NCBI RefSeq assembly: GCF_018873765.1
Contig: NC_057926.1
Location: forward strand, 55,379,378-55,443,377
Origin: Telopea speciosissima
Lineage: Eukaryota > Streptophyta > Magnoliopsida > Proteales > Proteaceae
Reading direction: 5' to 3'
DNA length: 64,000 nucleotides
Shown: positions 12,780 through 23,832 of the stretch, piece by piece
Position numbering within the stretch: the first letter of the stretch is position 1
Layout: each line of letters starts with the position of its first letter
Position numbers and translations under genes: made by a program
Notes under the pieces: model-generated
Databases searched by the model: none
What the model saw: only the letters and a program-made list of their open reading frames with translations
Told to the model about the DNA's origin: nothing

Positions 12780-12862
12780 GTGGATTCGAACCACCATCCC
12801 CTTGGAACATGCTTGACACATCTTCATGTTCCAAGTGTTCTACCAATTTGAGCTAAAGACCC
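12780..12862 (-). tRNA. tRNA-like sequence with over-long anticodon arm (probable pseudo-tRNA)
   Basis: On the minus strand it starts GGGTCTTTAGCTCAAATTGG (acceptor and D arm, box A-like) and ends with a perfect T arm, GGTGGTTCGAATCCACC. A 3' strand ATGATCC can pair with most of the 5' acceptor strand. The middle is a perfect 11-bp inverted repeat (CTTGGAACATG / CATGTTCCAAG) around a 13-nt loop, too long for a normal anticodon arm. It could be an intron-containing tRNA, but no 7-nt loop with U33 fits well. I read it as a tRNA-derived sequence inside element A, not a proven functional tRNA. Confidence 0.4.
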
Positions 12863-13011
12863 AACAAGTAAAGTTTGAAATTTACACGTAAATATGAGAC
12901 CATGCTTCAATGATAATATCCAATTGAGACCTTGCCACAACCCTTTCTAATGTTCTCACATGTATTGGTTAAAATGAACTCAGAGCAGAGGAAAAAGTAA
13001 GGACTTATTAC

Positions 13012-13170
13012 CTCCTGATCAGACCCAACAGCCTTCATAAATCTGACAAGGAAGACATGAGGTGTTGGAAATGTCAATCTCCATTCAAGCCTGCCCAATG
13101 TTGCCTTCTCCATCCCCAATATATGTTCTCTAGTGTATGCCTTCTCCAAAATGATAATAAAGTCATTGAC
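13012..13170 (-). pseudogene. Captured cyclin B exon (53 codons)
   Basis: The 53 codons read VNDF...EKAYTREHILGMEK, then LGRLEWRLTFPTPHVFLVRF and end at DQE. This is the B-type mitotic cyclin box segment, aligning with the family motif VNDF..ISD.AYT.EQIL.MEK..L..LEW.LT.PTPYVFLVRF. The segment is flanked exactly by an AAG acceptor and a GAG|GTAATAAG donor, so one whole exon with its splice sites was taken. No other cyclin exon (destruction box, MRAILVDWL, C-terminal cyclin fold) is visible. The frame has no stop. It could still be spliced into a chimeric transcript, but it cannot make a cyclin alone. Confidence 0.8.
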
Positions 13171-13627
13171 CTTCAAAAAATCACAAGTAGCCAACATGCA
13201 CCTCCCTTTCATAAGGCTGGAGGTACCCCTTCATCATGCACCCTCCTAAGTCCCAAATCCATTTTTTGTGGTTTGCCTAATTCAAGACATTCGAATAATC
13301 ACCAAAGTGGTGGTTATTCTTTAAAATGATAATTTATTCAATATGATGCATAGTATAAGGCAGCACTAGAGTTAAAGAAATGTTGAAGAGTTCTTTAAAA
13401 TAATTTCTCTTCTTCTTTGACTGATTGACATCACTAGAGTTAAAGAGAAAGAGATGGGTTTGGTTTTGTGATGATAGTTGAGACTTGAGACAGAGACTAT
13501 GTGGTGAGTGTAACACTGTAACTGGTCCATTTTGGATTAATAATCTGAAATAAACAATAACAGAGACAAGTGTAAGAAGAACTAAACTAGAACCTGAAAC
13601 CATCAGAGAGACAAAAGGGAAAACAAA

Positions 13628-13628
<1 letters not shown>

Positions 13629-13664
<36 letters not shown>
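13629..13664. repeat. (CT)n microsatellite
   Basis: A run of about 17-18 CT dinucleotides inside element A. It produces the spurious REREREREM frame on the minus strand. Confidence 0.9.
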
Positions 13665-13666
<2 letters not shown>

Positions 13667-15596
13667 GTCACTCAATGAATCGTGTCACAATACAGGAGAG
13701 GGCTTGAAATATCTTCTCAAATTGAAACAAATGTTGCTCAAAGGATCCCAAGTGGTTCAATTTTCTTATATGATATCCAGTTGTGTTATAGCTTGTCCAT
13801 TAATGTTTTACTAATTAAATCTTTCTCTATCTGTCTGTCTAACCATCCATCATTCTCAAAGCTTGCAGCTTTTCTTCATGAGATCTGATATGATAAGATC
13901 TATCCATGATAGCTACTGATCCTACCAAAGTATCTCATTCTGCTCATCATATTTTGTTCGATAAGTCAAGACTGTCTGTCATCAAGCAAATATTAATTAT
14001 TAGGATAAGTTTGAAGTATGTCATCAAAATCAACACAATAGTATTCAACTTGCAGCGAAGCACTTCACCAAAAAAAAAAAAAAACTTGGAGCAAAGCAGA
14101 TATGCACACCTCAGTTTCAGAACCAGGAAAAAAGTGATATGACCTGGATTCCCATCCAAGGCCTTGACCAGTATCTCACCAGTCTGTCCGGCTTCACACA
14201 GAACATCGCAGCAGCAATATAACTTTCAATAGCAAAAATCATCGGCTAGTTCTGCTGTCCCTTCTCCTAACAATAGAATTAGATCTTATTATAAAAAAGA
14301 AGTCATCCAATGACCTCCAAAAGCTAACTTTGGAATCAGAAAGATATTTGCTATGTGTCATAGTGATGAATGTGTTCATCAGAAAAGCTAACTATTGCGT
14401 ATTTTCAATCTCAGCCCCTCTCCTCTTTGCCATGGATTCAATCTTCTTCTTTCTCTTTTCCCCCCAATAAGACTTCCAGTGTAAATGTTCCTCAGTCCCA
14501 AATTATGGATATGGGATGGCAAAGAAGAGGATAATTGAATCAGATTCTTATTGCTAGACAGGAGAACGGAATACTTGCTATACACTCACAGTGCAATACT
14601 AGGCCACTTGTGGCTTTTGTAAGGTGGGACTTAAAAACAGATTGGCCAACTGCCCACTTTGACCCCCACCAAACCACACTTCCCAACCCATTTGCTCTAA
14701 CTCCCCTTACTTATATTTTTCACCATGAGTTCGCTGGGATTTGTTTGCAGTGTTTGGTATGCATTTTGGGAACAGATTCTGGGGTTTAAGAATATCATCT
14801 AAATACAAATGGCCTGAGTTCAAGCAATCTGCCCTGGGCTTTAAGAATATCATCTAAATACAAATGGCAAAAAAATCTGCTAAGCAAGGATCCAACTTCT
14901 GCACATTATCTTAATTTTTTTGAAGCATTCAAGCAATTAAATTTATCAAATGACAGACAAAATCATCTTTAGCAACAACAAAGATATGCTTGGGCATTAG
15001 TGGCAACCGTCTTCCATACAGATAAGACATAACCGATGCCACTATGGCAACACCAACTGCTATTTTCCAGGTAATAGATAAGCATAGGCATTGGTGCCAA
15101 CACTCTTCCATACATGTAATCCATGCCACTATGGCAACACCAATTGCTATTTTCTGATAATGTGTACACAAACATTCAAGATTCTAACCCTATAAGTATG
15201 CATGCGCAATGTGAATGTAATCTCTTTGTCTCCCTCAAGGTTATCATGCTCAATGAGTATGAGAAGCATGCCACACACATAAAAACATTGACAACAAGTT
15301 TTATAGAAAGAAGCTAATTGTTTATAAAGCAACCACAATTTCATTGAAAAGAGAGAGAAACAAAGAACAGGTATTCAAGATGCAATACCGAAAAGGAATT
15401 AGTAGGCTTTCGAATTACATAATCTTCCTTTTCCAACAAAACAGTAGTAGAGAATAGGCAGGCAAAAGCAGTTAATAGTATTGTTTGCTTATGTTTTTCT
15501 CACTTTATAACAAATCAAACTTCAAGGTTCAACCTCCCAGCAACAGCAATGTTAGACTTTTCAAAGTGAAAAAAAAAAAAAAGAAGAGAGTGACAC

Positions 15597-15632
<36 letters not shown>

Positions 15633-16495
15633 AAAAAAAAATTCACAAAATAAGAGAATAGGGAGGACTGAAATATTCTCAAAATGAAATTCCACAAAGC
15701 CCTTAACAATTTCATAAAAAACCCTATGAAATCCTTACCTTTCGGTTGTTGAACTTCCTCGATCTACCAGCAGAGGGCTTACAGCAGGTCACTGTACCAA
15801 TTTCTGAGACAAAATGGGAGAAAAGATCAGCCTTATAGTTCACAAACAGAGAGTGACACAGGTTTAGCAGAGGTGGGAGGGACAAAATGGAGAGGATGTC
15901 CAACAGGTTTAGCAAAGGTTCTGCCGGAGAAAAGGGAGGACCAGGGTTTTTCAATAGGGGTAGATTGGTCAACAACAAGGGTGGATGGGTCAACGTGGGA
16001 AGTAGACGGACAGGGAGAGGGAGGGTCTGGCTGAGAAACAGAGATGTAGGCAGCGGTTGGGGCTGCCGGAGCAAGGGGGGAGCATTTCACAGTGTTTTCA
16101 TCTCCGAGCTAGAGAGAGATGAGCGAGAGAGAGAGAGAGTTGCAGGTTGGTGCAGAAAAATCCCTTCTCCCTTCAGATTGTCTCCCTTCTCCCTTCAGAG
16201 TTCCAGGGTTTTCCTTTACCCCTTTCCCTTTGTTTTGTTCGAGCGAGAGATGAGCGAGAGTGATTTGTCGGGTAACAATTTTTGGCATTGGGTCACAAAA
16301 TGGTAATAACAACAAATAGTTGTTATGTCAAAAACCTTTTTTTTTGGGTATAAATTGTTATAAATTTTGATTTTTGTTATGAAAGACACTTGAAACAAAA
16401 CGGATTTATCAAACGGTTTTTCTGTTCCATTTGTGTTCTGGTAACGTTACTGGCAAAGAAATAGTAGAAACAAAACGTTGCCAAACGGTCCCTTT

Positions 16496-17505
16496 AGTTT
16501 CTTAAAACAGCCAAAATTGAATTGCCAATTACTATATAAACCTTCAAACATCCATGAGGGATAATTGAGCAACGATGAAAATTTCTAAGCTAAGGTGGGA
16601 GTAGGGATAGGGTTGACGGTATCGGCAATGATAGCCAAGGTGGGAGTAGGGTGTGGATGCAAGGGTAGGTGGAGGGAGATGGAAAGAAGATGGATCTGAC
16701 GTTTCCCCCTTTTGAAGCCATTGGTTTGTGCCTTTCGCACAAGGTGCTCAGGCGGCAACAGATTCCACCACTGCCCTTCGCACAAGGTGCTCAGGCGGTA
16801 ACAGAGACAAACCCACAGAGAGGAAGCGACACAGCGGAGAATACCAGGGAGACGAGGGACTTGGAGATGGGAACAGGCTGGAAAGGAGATGGCCACAGGG
16901 ACGACAATGATCGACATCCCCAAGCAGGTGTGCCATCGTCGACATCGTCATCCTCATCGGAATCTTCGTCTTTGGCGAGTTCAATAATCATGGCGGAGAA
17001 GCTGACGAGGAGGTGGAGAGACACGCACAGAGGCGGTGGCTAAGACACACACAAAGGCAGAGAGAACACAAATGGCAGCGGAAATGTGTTAACAGCGGCG
17101 AAACAAAAAAACCCTAATCGCTACGAGAGAGAGACCCGTATAGTGGATGTTGTTGCGCAACACAATTTTTTTTTATCCTACTTATTATTATCACACATAG
17201 GCATGTGTCATGCCCATGTGCAATGATGACCATCGGCATGTCCTACGTTCATTCACCCATGGTGACGGAAACACCCAAAATCTTTATTCTCCTTATTTAT
17301 TGGAGGTCCAAAATATTCTTCACTATTCCCTAGCACCCATCCTAGTGCAATGATGACCGTCGGTCTCCTTCATCATGGCTTAAGGAAAACTCAGTCCTAA
17401 AAATTAACCATAACTTCTATATTAGGAGAAAATTAAAAGAAAAGTTTTACCACCTCTTAAGGAAAATGATATTCATTTGTCCCTTTTATATAAATAAAAA
17501 ATAAA
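16496..17505. other. GC-richer spacer between elements A and B
   Basis: Overlapping open frames on both strands at 16585-17043 reflect higher GC, not a recognised gene. It contains a 30-bp direct repeat (16732-16761 and 16775-16804, period 43, two differences). A minus-strand stretch encodes an acidic run (KDEDSDEDDDVDDG) that might be a captured gene start, but I cannot assign it. From 17050 on it is ordinary AT-rich sequence. Confidence 0.4.
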
Positions 17506-17690
17506 GGTAATTTATACATACCACCCGAGGTTTGACGAAAGAATAATTTTTACCCAGGTTTGGAAAATTCTGTGTACCCTGAGGTTTTGAAACGGTAACA
17601 AATAAGCAATTCCGTCGTTTATGACTAACACCATTACAAATACGATGTGAATTGTCGAAATTGCTTTTGCAAGAAACAAAAAAAAAAAAA

Positions 17691-17737
17691 CTTGCAATTC
17701 ATCTTCCCCAAATCAATTGGGGAAGATGAATTGCAAG
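17691..17737. repeat. Perfect 21-bp hairpin in element B terminus
   Basis: CTTGCAATTCATCTTCCCCAA, a 5-nt loop, then its exact reverse complement. The same hairpin with paired substitutions is at 50338-50384 in element D. Confidence 0.9.
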
Positions 17738-18059
17738 TATCCAAATACTAACAATTAGATAATAAGAAAGTCTATATCTATAACCATCACCATATCTATA
17801 CATACATTCAAGGAAAAACCCATTAAAATTGGGAGCTTCCAGAACTAAATAAACGAACTTAATCCCATTCCAGCGATGTCAAATCCATCTTCTCCAAATC
17901 TTTTAGGGTTTGAAAAAGGGGAAGATGAGTTGGGCTTTCTTCTTGGATAGCTAGAAAGCTAATCTGTTCTACACCCCATTTTCTTCCAGAAACTCAAGGG
18001 CTGGAAAGGCTAGAGTGTGTAGACCCACATACAGATCCAGGGATGATCCTCAAAGAATG

Positions 18060-18482
18060 GCTGGACACAGCCACACAGGACATCAAGGAGTTAGTTCACA
18101 AGTTGAATATCAAGAAGATTATCCACCACATGGAGATTAATCCATTCAATTAGGGGAAACAGAATCCTGGAAGGTACAGAGAATGGAGAAATAGATACAG
18201 TTCATGATCTCACCAGACACGGAGTCGATGTAAACTCAACAGATAAAGATGGCCAAACATCTCTTCATGTTGCTGTCTGCGGGGGGCATCCAGAAATGGG
18301 TTAGATTCTGGTACAGGAAGGGGAAAATGTGAACAAACCAAATGCTATGGAGTGGACAGCAAATGGCCTAGCAGAACCAGAGTAGAAAAGCATCAATGAC
18401 CTCTTACAGTGCTACTACAACTGTACCAAAAATCTAGATGTCCATAAAATAGATTTCATAGAGACAAATATCAATAATTACA
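18060..18482 (+). pseudogene. Captured ankyrin-repeat fragment, probably from an AKT-type potassium channel
   Basis: With two in-frame stops and damage, the plus strand reads HGVDVNSTDKDGQTSLHVAV, then CGGHPEM, ILVQEGENVNKPN and a LAE word. This is ankyrin-repeat grammar (DGQTALHxAVxxGHxEMVxxLVxxGAxVNxPD). Next comes KSINDLLQCYY and LDVHKIDFIE, resembling the stretch after the ankyrin repeats in plant shaker channels (AKT type). The ankyrin call is firm. The channel assignment is from memory of the family and less certain. It lies between the 140-bp inverted repeats of element B, as expected for a captured host fragment. Confidence 0.55.
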
Positions 18483-18745
18483 ATGGAATTAATCAAAGAA
18501 GCTACAAGAAAATGCCGCCCATTTCACAAACTCCCATCATGGAACGGTAGCACCAAACACTTCAGTTTGAGCAGTTATTATTTTCCTCATGAATCCCAAG
18601 AAGAAAGCCCAACTCATCTTCCTCTTTTTCAAACCCTACAAGATTTGGGGAAGATGGATTTGACATCACTGGAATGAAATTCAGTTCGTTTATTTAGTTT
18701 TGGAAGCTCCCAATTTTAATGGGTTTTTCCCCGAATGTAGTATTC

Positions 18746-20112
18746 ATCTACCTTTTTCTTTTTGCCAAATGGAAATCCTCTACCACTTATCTACATAATA
18801 CCTACATGATATTAATGCTACGATAGAGGCAAGAGAAAGTATCTTTTATGGCGTTTATCCAAAAAAAAATCTTTTAATTATGACGTTACATGTAAAACTA
18901 CTATAACAAGTATTATTAACATGGAACCACAACCCCCCGATTTATGCAATTAACCTCTAGATGCTACCCCTCATTCCTATGTAATGTGGTTTCTATATTA
19001 TTCCCTCGTCCAAACAATATACTTGTATTTTTTTTAATAAAATAGGATAGCTGAATAGTAAATATAATAAATTGGCAAACCATTTGATAGGTCTTGTATA
19101 GAAGTTGGAAAGTTCCATTCAATGGTGTACATCAATATATGTTTCGTTTTGATGGGACCTATTACTAGTTCTTTTTGTCAACATCACATGAGTCAAGAGA
19201 AAATTTGTTATTTCATTTATTTTAAAACACCTAATTTTAGAGGAAGAATTTATATATCAAAGCACATATTAATATATGTTTTAAGTTTCATGTTTGATTG
19301 AAAGGTCCCCTTGCAAATTTAGGGATTTGGGTGTTGGTTCTTTTGAAATATTCAAGAATAAGCCATATGTATGTACTCTAGTGCAAATAAAAATGAGAAA
19401 AATAATGGCATATATCAACCCATATATATTAAGCTTATCTAATTATAGGTAGATTAGTACACCTAAAATATAACAAATACCATCCGTTTAATATCAGATT
19501 GTCATCAATACACAGATTTCAAATGACCAAATACCCTAGAATATTCTTTGCCTAAGATTAAAAACATGTTGATTTAATTTCCTCGTAATTTAAAATCATT
19601 AAGAAGATTGGTGCTTATTGAAAAGACCTGGAAATTAAATGTGGTCTAACACCTTCATTCAAAAGTGAAGAAAATTACACCATCGGATTTCAAAGTAACA
19701 CGATCTAATTCAAAATTTTCACCCAATTGAACACGTCTAGCATATTTTTTCAAAGTAGCAGGATCGCCATAATTAACTCCATTGAGTTCGCCAGTATAAA
19801 ACATTAGAACTCAACAGTTACACCTGCTTTGGAAAGTCAATTCACGAACCCATGGGGAAAATAATTAGTTGAATGAAAAAACTTTTTATTGCAAAATCCT
19901 TTAGGAAAAAAGAAAAGCAATGCATAGTGAGCGAATCCATGCCAGATGCACACAATTACAGTCACAAGAAACAAGAATAAACATCCTTATAATTGCCCAA
20001 TCAATTTGTGATTGATTCCTAAATGGGAAAGACTCACCAAAAATAAACAAAGGAAAAACACAAAAGTGAAAAATAAAATATTTTGATCCTTGATTTCATC
20101 TTTAGTTGGACA
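18746..20112. other. Intergenic AT-rich DNA
   Basis: No gene, repeat pair or RNA is recognised. Only short chance frames are present. Confidence 0.5.
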
Positions 20113-20120
20113 AATAAAGG

Positions 20121-20380
20121 TAGGGATGTAAACGGATCGGATTCGGTTCGGATAGTTCTATGTCCGCATCCACATCCGATTACCTTTCAGATAGATTCGG
20201 ATAGTGCTAAACGGATATGGACACGAATACGAATCGGATATTTTATCCGTTTATATATAAATAAAACTTTTAGAGCTATCCGTATCTGCATCCGTTTAGT
20301 TTTTGGACGGATTCGGATAATACTAAACGGATACGGACATGGATATGGAAACGGATTTCGGCTATTCATTTATACCCCTA
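20121..20380. mobile_element. hAT-type MITE with 8-bp target duplication, CGGAT-rich
   Basis: The ends are TAGGGATGTAAACGG and the inverse of ATACCCCTA. A perfect 8-bp direct repeat AATAAAGG flanks it (20113-20120 and 20381-20388), typical of hAT elements. The 260-bp interior is packed with CGGAT / ATCCG words in both orientations (more than ten). A related larger element is at 32577-34972. Confidence 0.85.
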
Positions 20381-20388
20381 AATAAAGG

Positions 20389-20684
20389 ACTATGTCACTC
20401 AAATGCATTCATGTCTTGTTTATGGGTAGGATGCATATGCTGCAGCTATGAGTTATAATACCATTGCAATGGATCCTGGTCACATAAAAACATTTTTAGT
20501 TGTCTCCTGTTCTAATAACATACTTCTCTTATGCGGAAAAAAAAAAAAAAAACAGTTGGATTTGTATTGATATCCCTAATTAATTATATACCCTAAAATA
20601 GAAATGCACGTCATTGTGTCAATATGTTTATGAAGTAGTTATAGTAGAGTTTCCCCTAGCTCCCACAAACCCTAAATAAATAAT
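20389..20684. other. Short intergenic spacer
   Basis: Nothing recognised apart from an A-tract near 20540. It ends with the 9-bp target duplication ATAAATAAT (20676-20684) of element C. Confidence 0.5.
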
Positions 20685-22591
20685 GGGAGAAATACAATGC
20701 CACCCCCTGAGGTTTGTATTAAATACAGAGTGACCCCCTGTGTTTCTAAATTATACAGCCGCATCCCTTGAATGGATCCCTCAATGAATGGTGTTAACTA
20801 TAAAATTTAGATGATAATTTTGCCCTTCAATCAATCATATTTTAATTTTTTATTTTTCTACCGTAATGGGACCCACCACTATTTCTTCCTCTTCTTCTTC
20901 CTCAACCACCGCCCCACCACCACTGCAATCTCCGTCTACCATCCTCTACCCTCTTCCAATAACCCCATATGAAAGGGAAATTCGTGGCCATTTCTCCCTA
21001 GAGAAAGCCACCCTCTTGCATGTTTAATTCCTTTATATTTGCTTCAATTATGTTTTACCAGGAAAAAAAAGGAAAGCAACCCAAATAGCCTTGAATCACA
21101 AGGGAGAGTATACGAAAAAGAGAAACGTTGTGACTTGGGGACCCAAATTTCAATTAGATTGAACGATGGGGGACAAAAAAACTATTAAATCAAGTTAAAA
21201 CCCCAATATAAATTTTCTATATAATGATCGATAGCCCTCCGTAAGAAAGAAAAGAGCATGAAATCACACGGATGATGGAATTCTTATTTTCATGATTCTC
21301 CCAGATTCAGCAAATATGGATTTTTAGAAGGGGGGAATGAGGAAGGAAAGATGATAGCCAAGCCCAAGTTGAAACTCTGGACCAATTGCAGAAGAGATAA
21401 CAAGGAATGAAACCAAAGAAAAAGAAAGTGGGAAAGAAGTCTTAGCTAACCAGGAGAATATTAAAAAGAGAAAAAAAAAAAAATCCTCAAATGAAGGTCG
21501 GAAACAACTAATCGAAGAAGCGAGCAAAAAATCATACAAACTTGGAGCTGTTCTTGATCGTCAACGGACGAAACTTCTTCCACCACCTCATCAACTGCTT
21601 CACCTTCACTCTCCTTCATTTCCTCCCTAGATTCTCCATTCACGACCTGAACACTACCATTGCCATCTTTGCTAGTTTCTTACCTTTTATGATAAAAAAA
21701 AAAACCTTGACTTCCTCAATTTTCTTCTTTTCTCCTCCCTCTCTCTCTATCTTTTTCTTGGCCGCGACTTTCTTAAGCTCCAAAGCGACGTCTGCTATAG
21801 AGTAGTATTTCTGCATCTGAAGGATCGAGATCCAATTCAATCGCCTCCTATGGATCGTGGCCAACACCGGTTCGTACTCAGCACCATGGCCATCGAGTCC
21901 ATCAAGTTGAGTCAAGTGGTTACAAAGAGCATCGATAATGGTGTTGGCCGCCGTGAATTCTCCCCTGAACCACGCGATAATGGAGTCTCTTGCGAACGTC
22001 TCCAACGGCATCTGCGCTGCCGGGATAGGCATCGTTGAAGCCATCAGAGCTTTATCAGCCAATGGTACTGGGTTGGCTGCTGGCGGCATCTGAACTGGTT
22101 TTTGTCTTTCTCCTATGCTATTGTACCGCTTCATATCGGAGAAAGTAAAACGAGAAGAGAATAGAAGTCGTTCAAGAGTAGAGAGAAAAAGAGAGAAGAA
22201 GAGGAAGAGGAGCAAAGAGATCGAGAGAGGACTGAGGCAGGTCGTCGGTGATGGCCTCAGCAGATTGCCACAGCAAGGCCGTGATGGACTTGAAGATGGC
22301 CTGAGGTAGATCGTCGGAACCCTAAACCTTGATTCGAATAGCAGGGGAGGGGGGTTTGAAGTTTGGGCTGCCCTATGGGCAAAATGGTAAGCTTACACCC
22401 TATCAAGGGTATATTTGTCATTTTAAGGTATCAATGGCCAACACGTCAGCAACTAACTGGAATACTCTAACGGAGTGGGGCTGAGTGTAACAAATACCCT
22501 AAACTCAGGGGGTCAAAGTATATATTTTGAAAACACAGGGGGTTGCATTGTATTTATGGCAAACCTCAGGGGGTGGCAGTGTAATTTTCCC
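20685..22591. mobile_element. Element C: Mutator-like gene-capturing element with 9-bp target duplication
   Basis: The left end (GGGAGAAATACAATGCCACC, then CCCTGAGGTTTG) is inverted at the right end (GGGAAAATTACACTGCCACC, then CCCTGAGGTTTG). A perfect 9-bp direct repeat ATAAATAAT flanks it at 20676-20684 and 22592-22600. A 9-bp duplication is the Mutator-superfamily hallmark. No transposase is encoded in the 1.9 kb. The interior carries the 5' part of an ALKBH9/10-like gene on the minus strand, so this fits the Pack-MULE definition. Confidence 0.85.
21640..22134 (-). pseudogene. Captured N-terminal part of an ALKBH9/10-like gene
   Basis: From the ATG at 22134 the frame encodes a Pro/Ala/Met-rich leader, then RDSIIAWFRGEFTAANTIID, AEYEPVLATIHRRRLNW and LQMQKYYSIADVALELKKVA. 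This matches the N-terminal helical region of plant ALKBH9/ALKBH10-type RNA demethylases (family pattern: WFRGEFAAANAIIDAL...IHRRRLNW.PVLQMQKYF...V...L). After about 140 residues it runs into lysine-rich sequence (KKKIEREGGEKKKIEEV) and stops. The Fe(II)/2-oxoglutarate catalytic domain is absent, so no demethylase can be made. The frame is open and has an ATG, so a short chimeric protein is possible. Confidence 0.7.
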
Positions 22592-22600
22592 ATAAATAAT

Positions 22601-23378
22601 TAAAGATTTGAAATATATGTTTAGATTGATTTGCATTGTTTGTAGCAGCAATATTGAATAGAGGCCACATTTCAGAGTTTCAAAAGAAAGAATGCCCAGG
22701 AAACTCATGAATGCCATTAGTTGGCTATTCTCTCTCTCTCTCAATGGGTGTTCATTTGATCAAAGAAAGCTAAAACTATATGGTAATAACCAAGCTACTA
22801 TAATTTAAAAAAATTAAAGATCAAGTACATTGGGGGGCATAACCCTTAAATGATATGAGTCCTCCAGATGGAGTTCAGATCTGCTATCCACATGGAGACG
22901 GGTGGAGACAGATCTGAACCCTCTATGGGAGTATGGGACCCGCCTCTAGGGTGTGGGATCCACACCCCATGGAGGGGTCAGATCTGTCCCCACTCGTCCC
23001 CATGAGGGTAGCTGATCCAGATTCCTGCAGATGGTCTATATTGTCATCACTAGTTACAATGTAAAAGATGATTTGAATTTCTTGCACATTACAAGGGATA
23101 AAATATTTAAAAAGGTTCAAACCTAATTATGAAGGAAATGGGTAGTAAGAATGGTTGGTGATAGCAGTTTAGGAAGAATCACTTTTACAAAATGATGCTT
23201 TTAGATCCAAGCTCTTTTGTGACACCCATAATACCATAGGAAACTCCATTAAAAGGTGGCTTAACAGGGGTCCTTTTTTTATTTTGCTATCCCTCCACCC
23301 CCAAAAAAATGTTATTAAACTTTTTTTTTTTATTAGCAACAAAAGAAGTTAAGTACAATGAACAAAAATGATGGATTC
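22601..23378. other. Intergenic DNA between element C and the solo LTR
   Basis: No gene recognised. There is a short CT run at 22728-22742. A G/C-richer patch at 22860-23030 contains short inverted words (CAGATCTG..., GGGACGAG/CTCGTCCC-like) and may be another decayed foldback. Confidence 0.4.
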
Positions 23379-23832
23379 TGTTACACCATACTTTCCACTT
23401 GAAATCATGAACGTACACGTGGACTCGAGAGGAGATGTGACTTGTAAGGCACGCCTACAAAGTCCCACGCGCGTAATAGTTGTGCGGTTATAGGCCCCCT
23501 TGGGAGAAAACTCCCACGTGGACCTGGAATCCCGGAGATGAAGGGGGACCACATCCCGAACGAAAGCACCAAAAAACCGTGCAATGAGAAAAGACCACGG
23601 CTAACGAAGAATGGGCTACTGCAGATCTCCACTGACTATATAAATACTGGGCGAACCCCTCATGAGGGGGGACAATTTTTCTGTAATAATCAATAAAGAG
23701 AATGTAGTATTCCAAGGCTGGTTTTCTGTATTTCTTTGGTTCCATCATTTTTTGCATTTTTCAATCTTCTACAACAGTTTAAGAATTGTGTTTGTAACAA
23801 GAATTCTCTCCAACAAAAATTCTTGTACAACA
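23379..23832 (+). mobile_element. Probable solo LTR
   Basis: 454 bp beginning TGTTACACC and ending TTGTACAACA, i.e. TGTT...AACA termini. The flanking 5-mers GATTC and GATAC differ at one base. Inside are a TATA box (CTATATAAATACTGGG, about 23635) and an AATAAAG polyadenylation-type signal about 50 bp further on, in the order expected for a plus-strand LTR (U3-R-U5). No second copy or internal region is adjacent. Confidence 0.5.

Larger units (their letters stand above)
12198..16495. mobile_element. Element A: TIR DNA transposon carrying a cyclin B exon
   Basis: The left end (AAAGGTACCATTTGACAACG, 12198 on) and the inverse of the right end (AAAGGGACCGTTTGGCAACG, from 16495) match. The similarity continues inward (...TATTTCT.TGCC..., ACGTTAC, ATAAA.C.GTT). 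There is no transposase frame in the 4.3 kb between, so it is non-autonomous. It contains a captured cyclin B exon (13012-13170), a tRNA-like sequence (12780-12862), a 95-bp duplicated segment (about 14992-15163), a long poly-A tract (15601-15630) and a fragment resembling LINE ORF1 (minus strand near 15833-16000). No clear target-site duplication was found, so the superfamily (Mutator-like or hAT) is open. Confidence 0.65.
17506..18745. mobile_element. Element B: TIR element of the element-D family, with ankyrin / K-channel fragment
   Basis: The left 230 bp (GGTAATTTATACATACCACC..., GAGGTTTGACGAAAG..., AATTCCGTC..TT.ATGACTAAC) matches both ends of element D (50142-51923). It includes the subterminal hairpin at 17691-17737. 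Inside, a second pair of long inverted repeats (17803-17947 and 18587-18745, about 140 bp, roughly 90% identical by eye) encloses the captured gene fragment. The outer right terminus matching 17506 is missing, so the element is truncated or rearranged on that side, and no target duplication can be scored. Confidence 0.65.

Noticed and set aside
15887-16306. 139-residue plus-strand frame as a protein gene
   Set aside because: It is the reverse strand of a region resembling LINE ORF1 in part and low-complexity AG-rich sequence. No domain is seen and it lies within element A.
12198-16495. 9-bp target duplication for element A
   Set aside because: The sequences outside the ends (GGAACTAAA / TTTAGTTTC) are inverted rather than direct repeats, so they extend the terminus and do not prove a duplication.
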